A stretch of DNA of 64,000 nt from Virgibacillus_N oceani_A (GTDB taxonomy: Bacteria > Bacillota > Bacilli > Bacillales > Amphibacillaceae). Below are positions 53,404 to 62,489 of this stretch, in pieces; positions within the stretch are counted from its first letter, which is position 1, and each line of letters begins with the position of its first letter. A program made the position numbers and the translations under genes. The DNA is taken from the NCBI GenBank assembly GCA_041521345.1, contig JBGOHB010000022.1; one strand, written 5' to 3'. The notes under the pieces were generated by a model. The model searched no databases. It saw only the letters and a list, made by a program, of their open reading frames with translations, and was not told where the DNA came from.

Positions 53404-54357
53404 ATGAAAGATACAATCAGCCAGATTACTATCCCAACACCATTTGCTGTTGGGGACACACATATGTATTTATTAAAAGGAGACAGATTATCACTGATTG
53501 ACGCAGGTACAAAAACGAGGGAAGCATGGGAAGCGTGCTTGCGGCAATTAAAAGAACTCGGTTATTATCCCACTGATATTGAACAAATTATTTTGACGCA
53601 TCACCATCCGGATCATATTGGTTTAATTGAACAATTTCCTCGTGCGGAAAGTATTATTGCCCATAAAAATGTGGATTTGTGGCTAACGAGAAATGAACTT
53701 TTTTTCCAGCGGTACATAGATTTTTTAAAATATTTTTTTGTTGCCGGTGGGATACCGGAATATTTGCACGGATTTCTTGATCATATTCGCAAGCCATTGG
53801 AATTTTCCGGAAAAGGAAAACTGACTTCCGTACTTGAAGAAGGTGATTATTTACCGGGACATGAAGATTGGAAGGTCATTGAAACAACAGGGCATGCGCA
53901 AAGCCATTTATCATTTTTTAGAGAAGGTGACGGCGTGTTTATTGCAGGGGATCATTTATTGTATCACATTTCACCCAACCCGTTATTGGAGCCACCTGCC
54001 GACCCGGCAAAGGAACGCCCAAAACCCATGCTGGATTATCGAAACAACTTAAAAAAATGTTTACAGTTAGGGATTAATACTGTTTTTCCTGGGCATGGGG
54101 AGGTTTTCAACAAACCTGAAAAGATTATACCAAAACGTTTCATAAGCCAGGAAAAACGTGCCGACAAGGTATTTTAATTGCTGAACAAAAAGTCCCAAAC
54201 ACCTTTTGAGATTTGTCATGAGATTTTTCCGTCCCAATATGAAAAACAAATTGACTTAACTATGTCAGAGACGATCGGGCAGCTAGACTATCTGGAGGAT
54301 GAAGGACTAATTGGAAAAACGATGGAGGGTAAATTGTTATACTACTATGCGAAGTAG
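53404..54357 (+). pseudogene. yqjP: MBL-fold metallo-hydrolase YqjP, interrupted by an in-frame TAA
   Basis: Residues 1-257 form a metallo-beta-lactamase fold domain with THHHPDHIG, the GHAQSHLSF histidine and FPGHGEVF, ending at TAA 54175-54177. Reading on in the same frame gives 59 more codons to TAG 54355-54357; they encode a winged-helix-like tail (PFEICHEIFPSQ, then QLDYLEDEGLIGK, then KLLYYYAK). That tail is typical of the C-terminal domain of this subfamily. The joined length of 317 sense codons plus the stop is close to the 319 residues I recall for B. subtilis YqjP. A single C-to-T change (CAA to TAA) would explain it. The 257-residue protein may still be made and partly active, or a sequencing error is possible. 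Confidence 0.8.
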
Positions 54358-54389
54358 TTGAAGTTTTTAAACCCTCTTTGCATTAAGTA

Positions 54390-54425
54390 ATCAGGAGATG
54401 ACGGAAGAGGCCGTCATCTCCTGAT
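54390..54425. terminator. Perfect 15-bp hairpin between yqjP and yqkF
   Basis: ATCAGGAGATGACGG (54390-54404) and CCGTCATCTCCTGAT (54411-54425) are exact complements with a 6-nt loop. The genes converge here. Neither side has a good T tract, so efficient intrinsic termination is uncertain. Confidence 0.55.
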
Positions 54426-54434
54426 GATGCAATG

Positions 54435-55349
54435 CTATCGATGCTGCTCATATTTGTTAAGTTGGGTGATTTGCTGCAGCTGTACGTATGTTTCATTGTC
54501 CAACGGATTTTCAAAATCACCTATGATATTTTCCTGTAATTGTTCTTCTGAACTCGCACCAAAAACCGCAGTGGCTAAAGCGGGATGTTTAAGAACATAT
54601 TTTAATGAAAGTTCGTTTAAATCGTTTGCTCCTAGACTTTTTAATTTATTATATACACTTCTCAACTCCTCTTGAGTATACTCTAAAAATCCCTCTTTCC
54701 CTTTGTTTTCTATGATCAAAGGAGCATGATTGCTTAACATTCCTTTTGCTAAAGGTCCCCGAGCAAGGACACTAATGCTGTTGGCATGCAGGAGATCCAG
54801 CATTTCTTCTTCCGGTCTCCTGTCAAGCAGGCTGTACTGCATCATAACCGCATCTATATTTGATTTATTTATATATTCCCGAATAACATTGGGGCGAATG
54901 GAGGAGATCCCGTAGGCGCGAATGATTCCTTCTTTTTTTAAATCTTCAAAAGCAGCAATGGATTCATCTATGTTATCCTCTATTGTTCCCCCGTGGAGAA
55001 GATAGAGATCGATATAATCCGTCTGCAGCCGACTCAGACTATCCTTTATACCATTTTTTATATGTTTTTCTGACGGATCCCAATACCAGCCTCTTTTATC
55101 TTTATTAAAATGATTGCCAACCTTTGTTGTTAATATCATATCCTTTCTTCTTGAATTGATCGCCTCACCAACGATCTCCTCATTCAATCCAAAATCGTAT
55201 AAATCAGCTGTATCAAGGTGGTTAATGCCTTTTTCCAAGGATTTTTCAATAATATTAGCAGCTATTTTCTTGTCAGTTCCAAGAGACATGCAGCCAAGCG
55301 TTAATGCACTGACGTAAATATCCGACTTTCCCAATTGATTTTTTATCAT
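54435..55349 (-). CDS. yqkF: Aldo/keto reductase YqkF
   Basis: NADPH-dependent carbonyl reductase of 304 residues. The catalytic tetrad is visible: Asp and Tyr in HLDTADLYDFG, Lys in LTTKVG and His in LYLLHGG. Its substrate is unknown. Position before nudF matches B. subtilis. Confidence 0.93.
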   Translation of the reverse strand: MIKNQLGKSDIYVSALTLGCMSLGTDKKIAANIIEKSLEKGINHLDTADLYDFGLNEEIVGEAINSRRKDMILTTKVGNHFNKDKRGWYWDPSEKHIKNGIKDSLSRLQTDYIDLYLLHGGTIEDNIDESIAAFEDLKKEGIIRAYGISSIRPNVIREYINKSNIDAVMMQYSLLDRRPEEEMLDLLHANSISVLARGPLAKGMLSNHAPLIIENKGKEGFLEYTQEELRSVYNKLKSLGANDLNELSLKYVLKHPALATAVFGASSEEQLQENIIGDFENPLDNETYVQLQQITQLNKYEQHR

Positions 55350-55484
55350 AAGTTAAGAGCCTCCATTACATTTTTTAGCTTGTTCTTATTGTAAGAATAC
55401 CAGCTCTGTTTTACAACTATTTCACAACAGGCTAAGGTGGTGTAAAATGGATAGACACAGCAAAAAACATAAAGGAGAAAATGT

Positions 55485-56030
55485 ATGCGGAAATTTGAAG
55501 AGAAAACAATAACTACCGAAAAAATTTATGATGGGAAAATTATTGATGTGCAAATAGATGAGGTTGAATTATCAAATGGCAAGAAAGCGAAAAGAGAACT
55601 GGTGAGTCATCCGGGAGCTGTTGCTGTAATACCTATTACGAAAGATAATAAAATTGTACTTGTGGAACAGTATAGAAAGCCGTTGGAAAAATCGATTATT
55701 GAAATCCCTGCGGGGAAAGTGGAAAAGGGAGAACAGCCGGAACTGACTGCTTTACGCGAATTGGAAGAGGAAACAGGGTACACAGCGCGCGAGCTGTCAT
55801 TTGTTACTTCTTTTTATACTTCACCCGGCTTCGCAGATGAACTCATGCAAATTTTCATTACGGATGAATTAGAGCAACTGGAATCACCAGTTGAAAAAGA
55901 CGAAGACGAGTTCATTGAAGTATTGGAGCTCTCATTGGATGAAGCGAAGCAGTTAGTGGAAGAAAAAAGAATACATGATGCAAAAACAAATTATGCCATA
56001 CTTTATTTACATGCACTGGAGCGAAAATAG
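55485..56030 (+). CDS. nudF: ADP-ribose pyrophosphatase (Nudix)
   Basis: Hydrolyses ADP-ribose to AMP and ribose 5-phosphate. 181 residues with a full Nudix box from GKVEKGE through RELEEETGY (about 70-92). AAAGGAGAAA precedes the ATG. The next gene starts at the base after its stop, so the two are coupled. Confidence 0.95.
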   Translation: MRKFEEKTITTEKIYDGKIIDVQIDEVELSNGKKAKRELVSHPGAVAVIPITKDNKIVLVEQYRKPLEKSIIEIPAGKVEKGEQPELTALRELEEETGYTARELSFVTSFYTSPGFADELMQIFITDELEQLESPVEKDEDEFIEVLELSLDEAKQLVEEKRIHDAKTNYAILYLHALERK

Positions 56031-57200
56031 ATGCTGCATACTTATTTTGCCGACATGCATATCCATATTGGCAGGGATATGCATGGTAACCCAGTGAAAA
56101 TTACAGGTGCGAAAAGCCTAACATTAACTAATATATTAAAAGAAGCCAGCCGTACGAAAGGTATTGAATTAATCGGTGTGATTGATTGTCATGCCCCTAA
56201 TGTGCAAGCGGAAATTATTCAGCTGATTAAAGAGAAAAAAGCCTATGAATTGGAAGACGGCGGGATTAAATTTGAAAATATTACACTTTTACTAGGCTCG
56301 GAAATCGAAATTTATGATGAAGCTTGTCTTGGGCCAATCCATGTTTTATGCTTTTTCCCCACGCTAAATAAGACAGCAGCTTTTACGGAATGGTTAAAAG
56401 ACAAAATGAAAAATATTAATTTGAGTTCACAGCGATATTATGGCACTGGAAAAGAACTGCAATATAAAGTGAAGGAGCTGGAGGGGATTTTTATTCCTGC
56501 CCATGTATTTACTCCTTTTAAAAGCCTCTACGGGAAGGGTGTAAAAGAATCATTGCGGGAAGTGTTAGATCCCGATTTAATTGATGCAGTGGAACTGGGT
56601 TTAAGCTCGGATACTTTCATGGCAGACCAGATAAGTGAATTGCATGATTATTCATTTGTTACCAATTCTGATGCCCATTCCCTTGGGAAAATAGCAAGAG
56701 AATACCAACAGATTTACATGAAGGAGGCATCATTCAAAGAATTTGAATGGGCTTTGCATCAAGTAGATGGCCGAAAAATTGTTAATAACTTCGGAATGAA
56801 TCCAAAGCTTGGAAAATACCATACTACTGTATGCAATCAATGCTTTGAACCATTAACTTCAGATACAGTGGAATGCCCGGTGTGCCATTCCCGAAAAATT
56901 ATTAAAGGTGTTTCCGAACGTATTCTGGAATTAAAAGATATTGCTACTGATAACTCGAAAAACAGACCGCCCTATTTATATCAGGTACCTTTGGAATATT
57001 TGCCGTCACTAGGACCGAAAACATTTGAAAAACTATTAACCCGCTTTGGAACGGAAATGAAAGTGCTGCATGAAATCCCTTTGGAAGAAATGAAAAAAAT
57101 AGTACCCGAAAAACTAGCAGTATCTATCATTCAAATGAGAGAAGGAGAGCTGTCAATTATAGCAGGCGGTGGCGGTAAATACGGCAAAGTCAGTCCGTAA
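56031..57200 (+). CDS. yqxK: Endonuclease Q-like protein (TIGR00375/YqxK family)
   Basis: 389 residues. The N-terminal PHP-like metal domain has ADMHIHIGRD, IDCHAPNVQAE and TNSDAHSLG. A four-cysteine zinc ribbon (CNQC near 267, CPVC near 284) follows, then a C-terminal helix-hairpin-helix-like segment (LPSLGPKTFEKLL). Endonuclease Q relatives nick DNA 5' to deaminated bases. Activity here is inferred from family only. Cotranscribed with nudF. Confidence 0.85.
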   Translation: MLHTYFADMHIHIGRDMHGNPVKITGAKSLTLTNILKEASRTKGIELIGVIDCHAPNVQAEIIQLIKEKKAYELEDGGIKFENITLLLGSEIEIYDEACLGPIHVLCFFPTLNKTAAFTEWLKDKMKNINLSSQRYYGTGKELQYKVKELEGIFIPAHVFTPFKSLYGKGVKESLREVLDPDLIDAVELGLSSDTFMADQISELHDYSFVTNSDAHSLGKIAREYQQIYMKEASFKEFEWALHQVDGRKIVNNFGMNPKLGKYHTTVCNQCFEPLTSDTVECPVCHSRKIIKGVSERILELKDIATDNSKNRPPYLYQVPLEYLPSLGPKTFEKLLTRFGTEMKVLHEIPLEEMKKIVPEKLAVSIIQMREGELSIIAGGGGKYGKVSP

Positions 57201-57298
57201 TGAAATACGCCGTAAAAAAAGATAGCGTATTTAGCATTATTCCTCCGGTCATTTCATAGATTCTAATGAGAGTATGATCTATGAAACGGGGGAAGCAG

Positions 57299-57937
57299 AT
57301 GTATACTAATAGAACATTAATCATGAATCATATAAAAGAACATAGCACCATCTATATATTTATGACCATTTTATTTCTAACCGGGATTATTTTTGGAGCT
57401 ATACTGGTAAATAGTATGAATTTCGTACAAAAACAGGATTTGTTTTTTTATTTGGAACAATTTTTCGGACAAATTACAGATAATCAAACAATGGAGAGCC
57501 ATGCTATTTTAAAGGACAGCTTTTTGTTCCATATAAAGTATTTAGTATTGATTTTCGTATTGGGTCTGTCCGTGATCGGTCTTCCATTTGTGTGGATCCT
57601 GCTTTTTATTAAGGGGTTAGTGGTCGGGTTTTCGGTTGGTTTTTTAGTGAATCAATTGGGGTTTAACGGTCTATTGATTGCAGCTGTTTCAATTGCTCCG
57701 CAAAATATATTGATCATACCAATCTATATTACAGCCGGAAGCCTGTCCATGGTTTTTTCATTAAAACTTTTACAAAAGTTATTTAGTCAAAAAGTCTCCC
57801 AGCCTGTATTTCAGCATTTCAGCAAATACATTATTATATTTTTATTTTTACTGGTTTTTTCCTTTGTTGCTGCACTGTTGGAATCATATTTGGCGAATGA
57901 AGCGATGGAATTAATGATTAAATCATTTTACCAATAA
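57299..57937 (+). CDS. spoIIM: Stage II sporulation protein M
   Basis: Mother-cell membrane protein of the SpoIID-SpoIIM-SpoIIP engulfment machine that drives septal peptidoglycan thinning. 212 residues with about five hydrophobic segments. The opening KEHSTIYIFMTILFLTGIIFGAILVNS is characteristic. ATG 57299 (GGGGGAAG just upstream) is preferred over an in-frame ATG at 57281 and gives a length close to B. subtilis (214). Confidence 0.94.
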   Translation: MYTNRTLIMNHIKEHSTIYIFMTILFLTGIIFGAILVNSMNFVQKQDLFFYLEQFFGQITDNQTMESHAILKDSFLFHIKYLVLIFVLGLSVIGLPFVWILLFIKGLVVGFSVGFLVNQLGFNGLLIAAVSIAPQNILIIPIYITAGSLSMVFSLKLLQKLFSQKVSQPVFQHFSKYIIIFLFLLVFSFVAALLESYLANEAMELMIKSFYQ

Positions 57938-57948
57938 TAAAAATTAGA

Positions 57949-57963
57949 TTATAATTATTATAA
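57949..57963. promoter_or_regulatory. Exact PerR box upstream of fur
   Basis: TTATAATTATTATAA is a 15 of 15 match to the PerR consensus TTATAATNATTATAA. It lies 26 bp upstream of the fur -35. B. subtilis fur is a PerR target, which supports function. Confidence 0.85.
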
Positions 57964-57989
57964 ATACAATGTAATAATGATAATATACT

Positions 57990-58018
57990 TTGACACAATT
58001 TTCTCAGATGCATATAAT
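57990..58018 (+). promoter_or_regulatory. Consensus sigma-A promoter of fur
   Basis: TTGACA (57990-57995), a 17-bp spacer and TATAAT (58013-58018): both hexamers and the spacing are ideal. Confidence 0.92.
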
Positions 58019-58048
58019 AAAGATGGGATATGAGGGAGGGAGTCTGCC

Positions 58049-58504
58049 GTGGAACATCGAATTGACCGGATAAAAAAGCAGCTTCATGCGCAAAGCTATA
58101 AGCTGACGCCTCAAAGAGAAGCGACATTAAGGGTTTTGTTGGAGCGTGAAGAAGACCATTTGAGCGCAGAGGATGTTTACCTGCTCGTAAAAGAAAAAGC
58201 ACCGGAAATTGGTTTGGCTACAGTTTACCGGACATTGGAATTACTGTCAGAATTAAAAATTGTTGATAAGATTAATTTTGGTGATGGTGTTTCCCGTTAT
58301 GATCTTCGTAAAGAGGGTGCAGAACACTTTCATCATCATCTAGTATGTATTGAATGCGGATCCGTAGAAGAGATCATCGATGATTTATTGCAAGATGTAG
58401 AAAAAATAGTACAGTCAGAATGGGGCTTTCAAGTAAAAGACCATAGATTAACTTTCCATGGTATATGTAAACAGTGTCAGGAAGTTACAGTGAAAGTGAC
58501 ATAA
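58049..58504 (+). CDS. fur: Ferric uptake regulator Fur
   Basis: Iron-dependent repressor of iron uptake genes. 151 residues, with a winged helix in 1-85 (PQREATLRVLLERE, GLATVYRTLELL) and a metal-binding dimer domain with HFHHHLVCIECG and a C-terminal CKQC. Close similarity to B. subtilis Fur, and its neighbourhood (spoIIM-fur-yqzK-xerD), separates it from PerR and Zur. It starts at GTG 58049 behind GAGGGAGGGA. Confidence 0.96.
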   Translation: MEHRIDRIKKQLHAQSYKLTPQREATLRVLLEREEDHLSAEDVYLLVKEKAPEIGLATVYRTLELLSELKIVDKINFGDGVSRYDLRKEGAEHFHHHLVCIECGSVEEIIDDLLQDVEKIVQSEWGFQVKDHRLTFHGICKQCQEVTVKVT

Positions 58505-58507
58505 GGA

Positions 58508-58540
58508 GAAACCTTTTTTCTTTGGAAGAAAGGTTTTTTC
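58508..58540 (+). terminator. Terminator of fur
   Basis: AAACCTTTTTTCTT pairs with AAGAAAGGTTT and is followed by six T. Confidence 0.85.
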
Positions 58541-58599
58541 ATCGTATAGGAAATTATAAAATATGTGAGCTGTGGACAAATTGGTAATGTAATTTAGCC

Positions 58600-59010
58600 A
58601 CGGCCAGCTCCAGCGACTAGCGGACTTCCTTCACCTCGGGCCTGCAGGATGCAGGTCAGTTCGGTGTTGCGACATGAGGTTTTGGTGGGGCGAGGAACTA
58701 CTGTACCGTAGTCCCAGGAAGTCGCGTTTTTAACCGAACATCCTCCCTATAAGTAAACATCGGCTCCTTACGGGTAAAGGAAGGCCGACTAACTACGGCC
58801 TTGCCGGTCAACATCGGCATACCCCCGATGCGGGGACATGTTTCCTTTATCTCCTACGGCAGGAATGATCAGCTAAAACCGCCTCTTTGCGAGGCAACGC
58901 CGATCCACCTGGCATGGCCGATCTTTACGGTGGGGCGAGGAACCACTGTACCGTAGCCCCAAGGCACAGTCCGTACGTCGCTAAACGGGCGCTTCCGCAT
59001 TAGTTCTTAC
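58600..59010. repeat. Structured non-coding block with an internal 33-bp duplication
   Basis: About 410 bases, much richer in GC than the flanks, with no credible gene. A 33-bp unit beginning GGTGGGGCGAGGAAC occurs at 58684-58716 and 58929-58961 (31 of 33 identical), and both copies keep a GGGGC/GYCCC stem. Other stems: GACTTCCT (58623-58630) with AGGAAGTC (58716-58723), AAGGCCG (58781) with CGGCCTT (58796), CATCGG (58812) with CCGATG (58825), and GCCTC (58881) with GAGGC (58891). It may be a repeated mobile-type element or a structured RNA; strand unknown. Confidence 0.6.
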
Positions 59011-59214
59011 GGAGTCTATACTGTACATCAAATCTGTTTGCATCATAAGCAAACGAAATTATACTAATATTACAGGTTTATTCCTTTCATCGTGTAAAAC
59101 ATAAATACATATAGCATCTATCTTTATGGAAAGTTTGCCTGTTTCATGTATAATGTGATTATTTTATGGCATATCTTGTACTAAGACTTGAAGGATACAA
59201 GAGGGGATATGTCT

Positions 59215-59421
59215 ATGAAACGAATAGCATGGGACACATTAAAAGTTTTTATTATATTTATCGCTTGTACATTTTTATTTTATTTTGGACTGCGGGCAAT
59301 GCACGCAGAGTACGAAAATTTTCACAAGTACGACCCTCCGGAAGGACCAGCTGTAAAGGTGTTTCAGGAGGAACAAAGTTTTATCGATCGGATAAACTTA
59401 TTTTTTCGTCTGGGAGAGTAA
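59215..59421 (+). CDS. yqzK: DUF4227 family small membrane protein YqzK
   Basis: 68-residue protein with one membrane helix (about 8-27) and a charged C-terminal tail. ATG 59215 lies 8 nt after GAGGGG and is preferred over upstream in-frame starts. It occupies the position between fur and xerD held by yqzK in B. subtilis. Function unknown. xerD follows after 3 bases. Confidence 0.85.
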   Translation: MKRIAWDTLKVFIIFIACTFLFYFGLRAMHAEYENFHKYDPPEGPAVKVFQEEQSFIDRINLFFRLGE

Positions 59422-59424
59422 AAC

Positions 59425-60318
59425 ATGCTAACAACTTCTGTGGAAGATTTCTTCCATTATTTATTGATAGAAAGAGGATTGTCCGAAAATACATTGATTT
59501 CCTATAAACGGGATTTGAAACAGTATACTATTTATATTGATAAAACTGCCCAAAAGTCTGAATGGGAATATGTTACACGAAATGATATTGTTCATTTTCT
59601 TCATAGCGTAAAAGATAGCGGTAAATCAGCAGCGACCATCTCTCGTAATATTTCTTCCATTCGTGCTTTTCACCAATTTTTAATTCGGGAACAGCTTGTT
59701 ACGAGTGATGCAAGCTTGCATTTGGAAATTCCTAAAAAAGAAAGGAAACTTCCGGATATTTTGTCAGTAGCTGAAGTGGACAAGTTACTTTCCGTAAAGG
59801 GCACATCACCACTGCATACTCGGAATACGGCTATGCTTGAGCTTTTATATGCTACTGGCCTTAGGGTCAGTGAACTAATTACTTTAAAGGTTAGTGACCT
59901 TCATTTAACAATGGGATTTGTCCAATGTTTTGGAAAAGGATCTAAAGAAAGAATTGTACCACTTGGGGATACGGCAAAAAATGCAGTGGAAGAGTATTTA
60001 AATAATACCAGAAATAAGTTACTGAAAAACAACAGGGACAGCCAAGTTCTCTTTGTAAACCATCATGGAAATCAATTAACTAGACAAGGATTTTGGAAAG
60101 TGTTAAAACGTGTTTCGACAGATGCTGGAATTACGAAAGCAATTACACCACACACATTAAGGCATTCTTTTGCTACACATCTCTTGGAAAACGGTGCAGA
60201 TCTCAGGATCGTACAAGAAATGCTGGGGCATGAGGATATTGCAACCACACAAATATATACCCATGTTACAAAGGGAAGATTAAAAGATATATATAATTCA
60301 TATCATCCGCGTGCATAA
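59425..60318 (+). CDS. xerD: Site-specific tyrosine recombinase XerD
   Basis: Resolves chromosome dimers at dif together with XerC (RipX in B. subtilis). 297 residues: a SAM-like N-terminal core-binding domain (1-85) and a catalytic domain with Arg in ATGLRVSELI, HTLRHSFATHLLE, LGHEDIATTQIYTHV and the nucleophilic Tyr near residue 279. Chromosomal context (after yqzK, before deoB) identifies it as XerD rather than a phage integrase. Confidence 0.96.
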   Translation: MLTTSVEDFFHYLLIERGLSENTLISYKRDLKQYTIYIDKTAQKSEWEYVTRNDIVHFLHSVKDSGKSAATISRNISSIRAFHQFLIREQLVTSDASLHLEIPKKERKLPDILSVAEVDKLLSVKGTSPLHTRNTAMLELLYATGLRVSELITLKVSDLHLTMGFVQCFGKGSKERIVPLGDTAKNAVEEYLNNTRNKLLKNNRDSQVLFVNHHGNQLTRQGFWKVLKRVSTDAGITKAITPHTLRHSFATHLLENGADLRIVQEMLGHEDIATTQIYTHVTKGRLKDIYNSYHPRA

Positions 60319-60446
60319 TAATTGCAAGAAAAGCTTATTTACATAATGAAAAATCAGGATTTCTAACGTTGTCTGATATTTTATAACTCGTAAACAGACA
60401 TACAGACAAGTAAATTCGGGAAAACAAACAGTGGGAGGGATGCACA

Positions 60447-61628
60447 TTGAACTATACATTTAAAAGAGTTTTCCTTATTGTAATGGACTCTGTAGGAATT
60501 GGAGAAGCTCCGGATGCAGACGAATTTAATGATAAGGGTGCAGATACGTTAGGTCATATTGCAAAGTATATAAATGGACTGCATATGCCAAATATAGGTG
60601 AACTAGGCCTGAGTAATATCAGGGAAATAGATGGAATTGAAAAAGCAGAAAATCCGAAGGCCCATTACACAAAAATGCAGGAAGCATCCAATGGAAAAGA
60701 TACGATGACAGGTCACTGGGAAATTATGGGTTTGCATGTTGAACAGCCGTTTCGAACATTTCCGAACGGGTTTCCTGACGAATTAATAAAAGAACTGGAA
60801 GAACGGACAGGCCGTAAAATAATCGGGAATAAGCCTGCTTCCGGAACGGCAATATTGGATGAATTAGGCAAGGAGCATATGGAAACAGGCAGCTTAATTG
60901 TTTATACTTCCGCAGACTCCGTGCTGCAAATTGCCGCCCATGAAGAAATCGTACCGTTGGATGAGCAATACAGGATATGTGAAATAGCTCGTGAGTTGAC
61001 GCTTGATGAAAAATATATGGTAGGCAGAGTTATCGCCCGTCCATTTATAGGGGAGCCTGGAGCATTTCAGCGTACATCCAATAGACATGATTATGCATTA
61101 AAGCCATTTGGACGAACTGTAATGAACGAACTAAAAGATGCTAATTTTAATGTAATCGCACTTGGAAAAATATCCGATATTTATGATGGAGAAGGGGTAA
61201 CAGAAGCGTTAAGAACAATCGATAATGAAGATGGCATGACAAAAATAGTTGAGTCGATGGATAAAGACTTTACCGGTATCAGTTTTTTGAACCTTGTTGA
61301 CTTCGATGCTAAATTCGGCCATCGCAGAGATTCCGAAGGTTATGCGAAAGCATTGGAAGCTTTCGATAAAAGACTGCCGGAGGTACTGAATAAGCTGGGA
61401 GAGGATGATTTATTAATCCTCACGGCAGACCACGGCAATGATCCGGTTCATCACGGGACAGACCATACAAGGGAATATGCACCCCTGCTTATTTTTCATA
61501 CAGGGATTGTTACCGGAAAAGAATTACCTGTCCGAAAAACATTTGCAGATATTGGGGAAACCATCGCCGATAATTTTCAGGTGAAAAGTCCAAATTTTGG
61601 TGTCAGCTTTTTGGATGAAATCAATTAA
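60447..61628 (+). CDS. deoB: Phosphopentomutase
   Basis: Converts (deoxy)ribose 1-phosphate to 5-phosphate in nucleoside salvage (drm in B. subtilis). 393 residues of the alkaline-phosphatase superfamily with IVMDSVGIGEAPDA, GKDTMTGHWE (the catalytic Thr lies here) and LTADHGNDPVHHGTDHTRE metal ligands. It starts at TTG 60447 behind GGGAGGGA; the ATG just upstream is in another frame. First gene of a deoB-punA-pdp unit. Confidence 0.96.
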   Translation: MNYTFKRVFLIVMDSVGIGEAPDADEFNDKGADTLGHIAKYINGLHMPNIGELGLSNIREIDGIEKAENPKAHYTKMQEASNGKDTMTGHWEIMGLHVEQPFRTFPNGFPDELIKELEERTGRKIIGNKPASGTAILDELGKEHMETGSLIVYTSADSVLQIAAHEEIVPLDEQYRICEIARELTLDEKYMVGRVIARPFIGEPGAFQRTSNRHDYALKPFGRTVMNELKDANFNVIALGKISDIYDGEGVTEALRTIDNEDGMTKIVESMDKDFTGISFLNLVDFDAKFGHRRDSEGYAKALEAFDKRLPEVLNKLGEDDLLILTADHGNDPVHHGTDHTREYAPLLIFHTGIVTGKELPVRKTFADIGETIADNFQVKSPNFGVSFLDEIN

Positions 61629-61646
61629 AATGGGAGTGTAGTTTAA

Positions 61647-62456
61647 GTGAAAGAATATATATTAGAGGCAACTTCATTTATTAATAAAAGCTTGGATAAA
61701 TCACCTGAAATAGGTCTCATCCTGGGTTCAGGCCTTGGTGTACTAGGGGATGAACTTGAAGAGGCAATAACCATTCCCTATAGTGAAATACCTCATTTTC
61801 CCACCTCCACTGTAAGCGGACATAAAGGACAGCTGATCATTGGGACGTTAGAAGGAAAAACGGTTATTACTATGCAGGGACGCTTTCATTATTATGAAGG
61901 ATACACTTTACAGCAGGTTACTTTTCCGGTCAGAGTGATGAAGCAGCTTGGTATCGAATCTATTATTGTTACTAATGCTGCGGGCGGGATCAATGAAAAT
62001 TTTAGCGCAGGTAATTTAATGATTATATCAGATCACATAAATAATTTAGGAGATAATCCATTATTGGGGAAAAATGATGAGACACTTGGGGAACGTTTTC
62101 CTGATATGTCAAAAGCATACGATCCTGATCTTATCCGGCATGCGACAGCATGTGCCAAAGAACTCAACTTACCAATTCAAAAGGGTGTTTATGCAGCAAA
62201 CAGCGGGCCGACATATGAAACACCATCAGAAGTTAAAATGCTCAGAACATGGGGTGCAGACGCGGTTGGTATGTCTACCGTTCCTGAGGTAATTGTTGCA
62301 AGACATGCTGGTTTGAGGGTTTTAGGCATCTCTTGTATTTCCAATATGGCAGCTGGCATATTGGATCAACCCTTAACCCATAAAGAAGTTATGGAAACAA
62401 CAGAGCGAGTAAGAGAAGACTTTCTATTATTTATAAAAAGAATAATAAAAACATGA
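61647..62456 (+). CDS. punA: Purine-nucleoside phosphorylase (trimeric type)
   Basis: Phosphorolysis of inosine and guanosine nucleosides to base plus (deoxy)ribose 1-phosphate, the substrate of DeoB upstream. 269 residues with LILGSGLGVLGDE, VTNAAGGIN and the AVGMSTVPEVIVARHAGL segment. It starts at GTG 61647, 18 bases after deoB. Corresponds to PupG. Confidence 0.96.
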   Translation: MKEYILEATSFINKSLDKSPEIGLILGSGLGVLGDELEEAITIPYSEIPHFPTSTVSGHKGQLIIGTLEGKTVITMQGRFHYYEGYTLQQVTFPVRVMKQLGIESIIVTNAAGGINENFSAGNLMIISDHINNLGDNPLLGKNDETLGERFPDMSKAYDPDLIRHATACAKELNLPIQKGVYAANSGPTYETPSEVKMLRTWGADAVGMSTVPEVIVARHAGLRVLGISCISNMAAGILDQPLTHKEVMETTERVREDFLLFIKRIIKT

Positions 62457-62489
62457 TCGGAATAACTGACAAAAGGTGATTGATGATAA

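Noticed and set aside
57985..58010. CodY-like AATTTTCT near the fur promoter
   Set aside because: Only the first half of the CodY box matches; the second half does not.
59166..59507. 113-codon frame overlapping yqzK and xerD
   Set aside because: Out of frame with both real genes; the yqzK frame has the ribosome site and family match.
59425..60318. Phage or integrative-element integrase
   Set aside because: Gene order fur-yqzK-xerD-deoB is the conserved chromosomal XerD locus; no tRNA or att duplication nearby.
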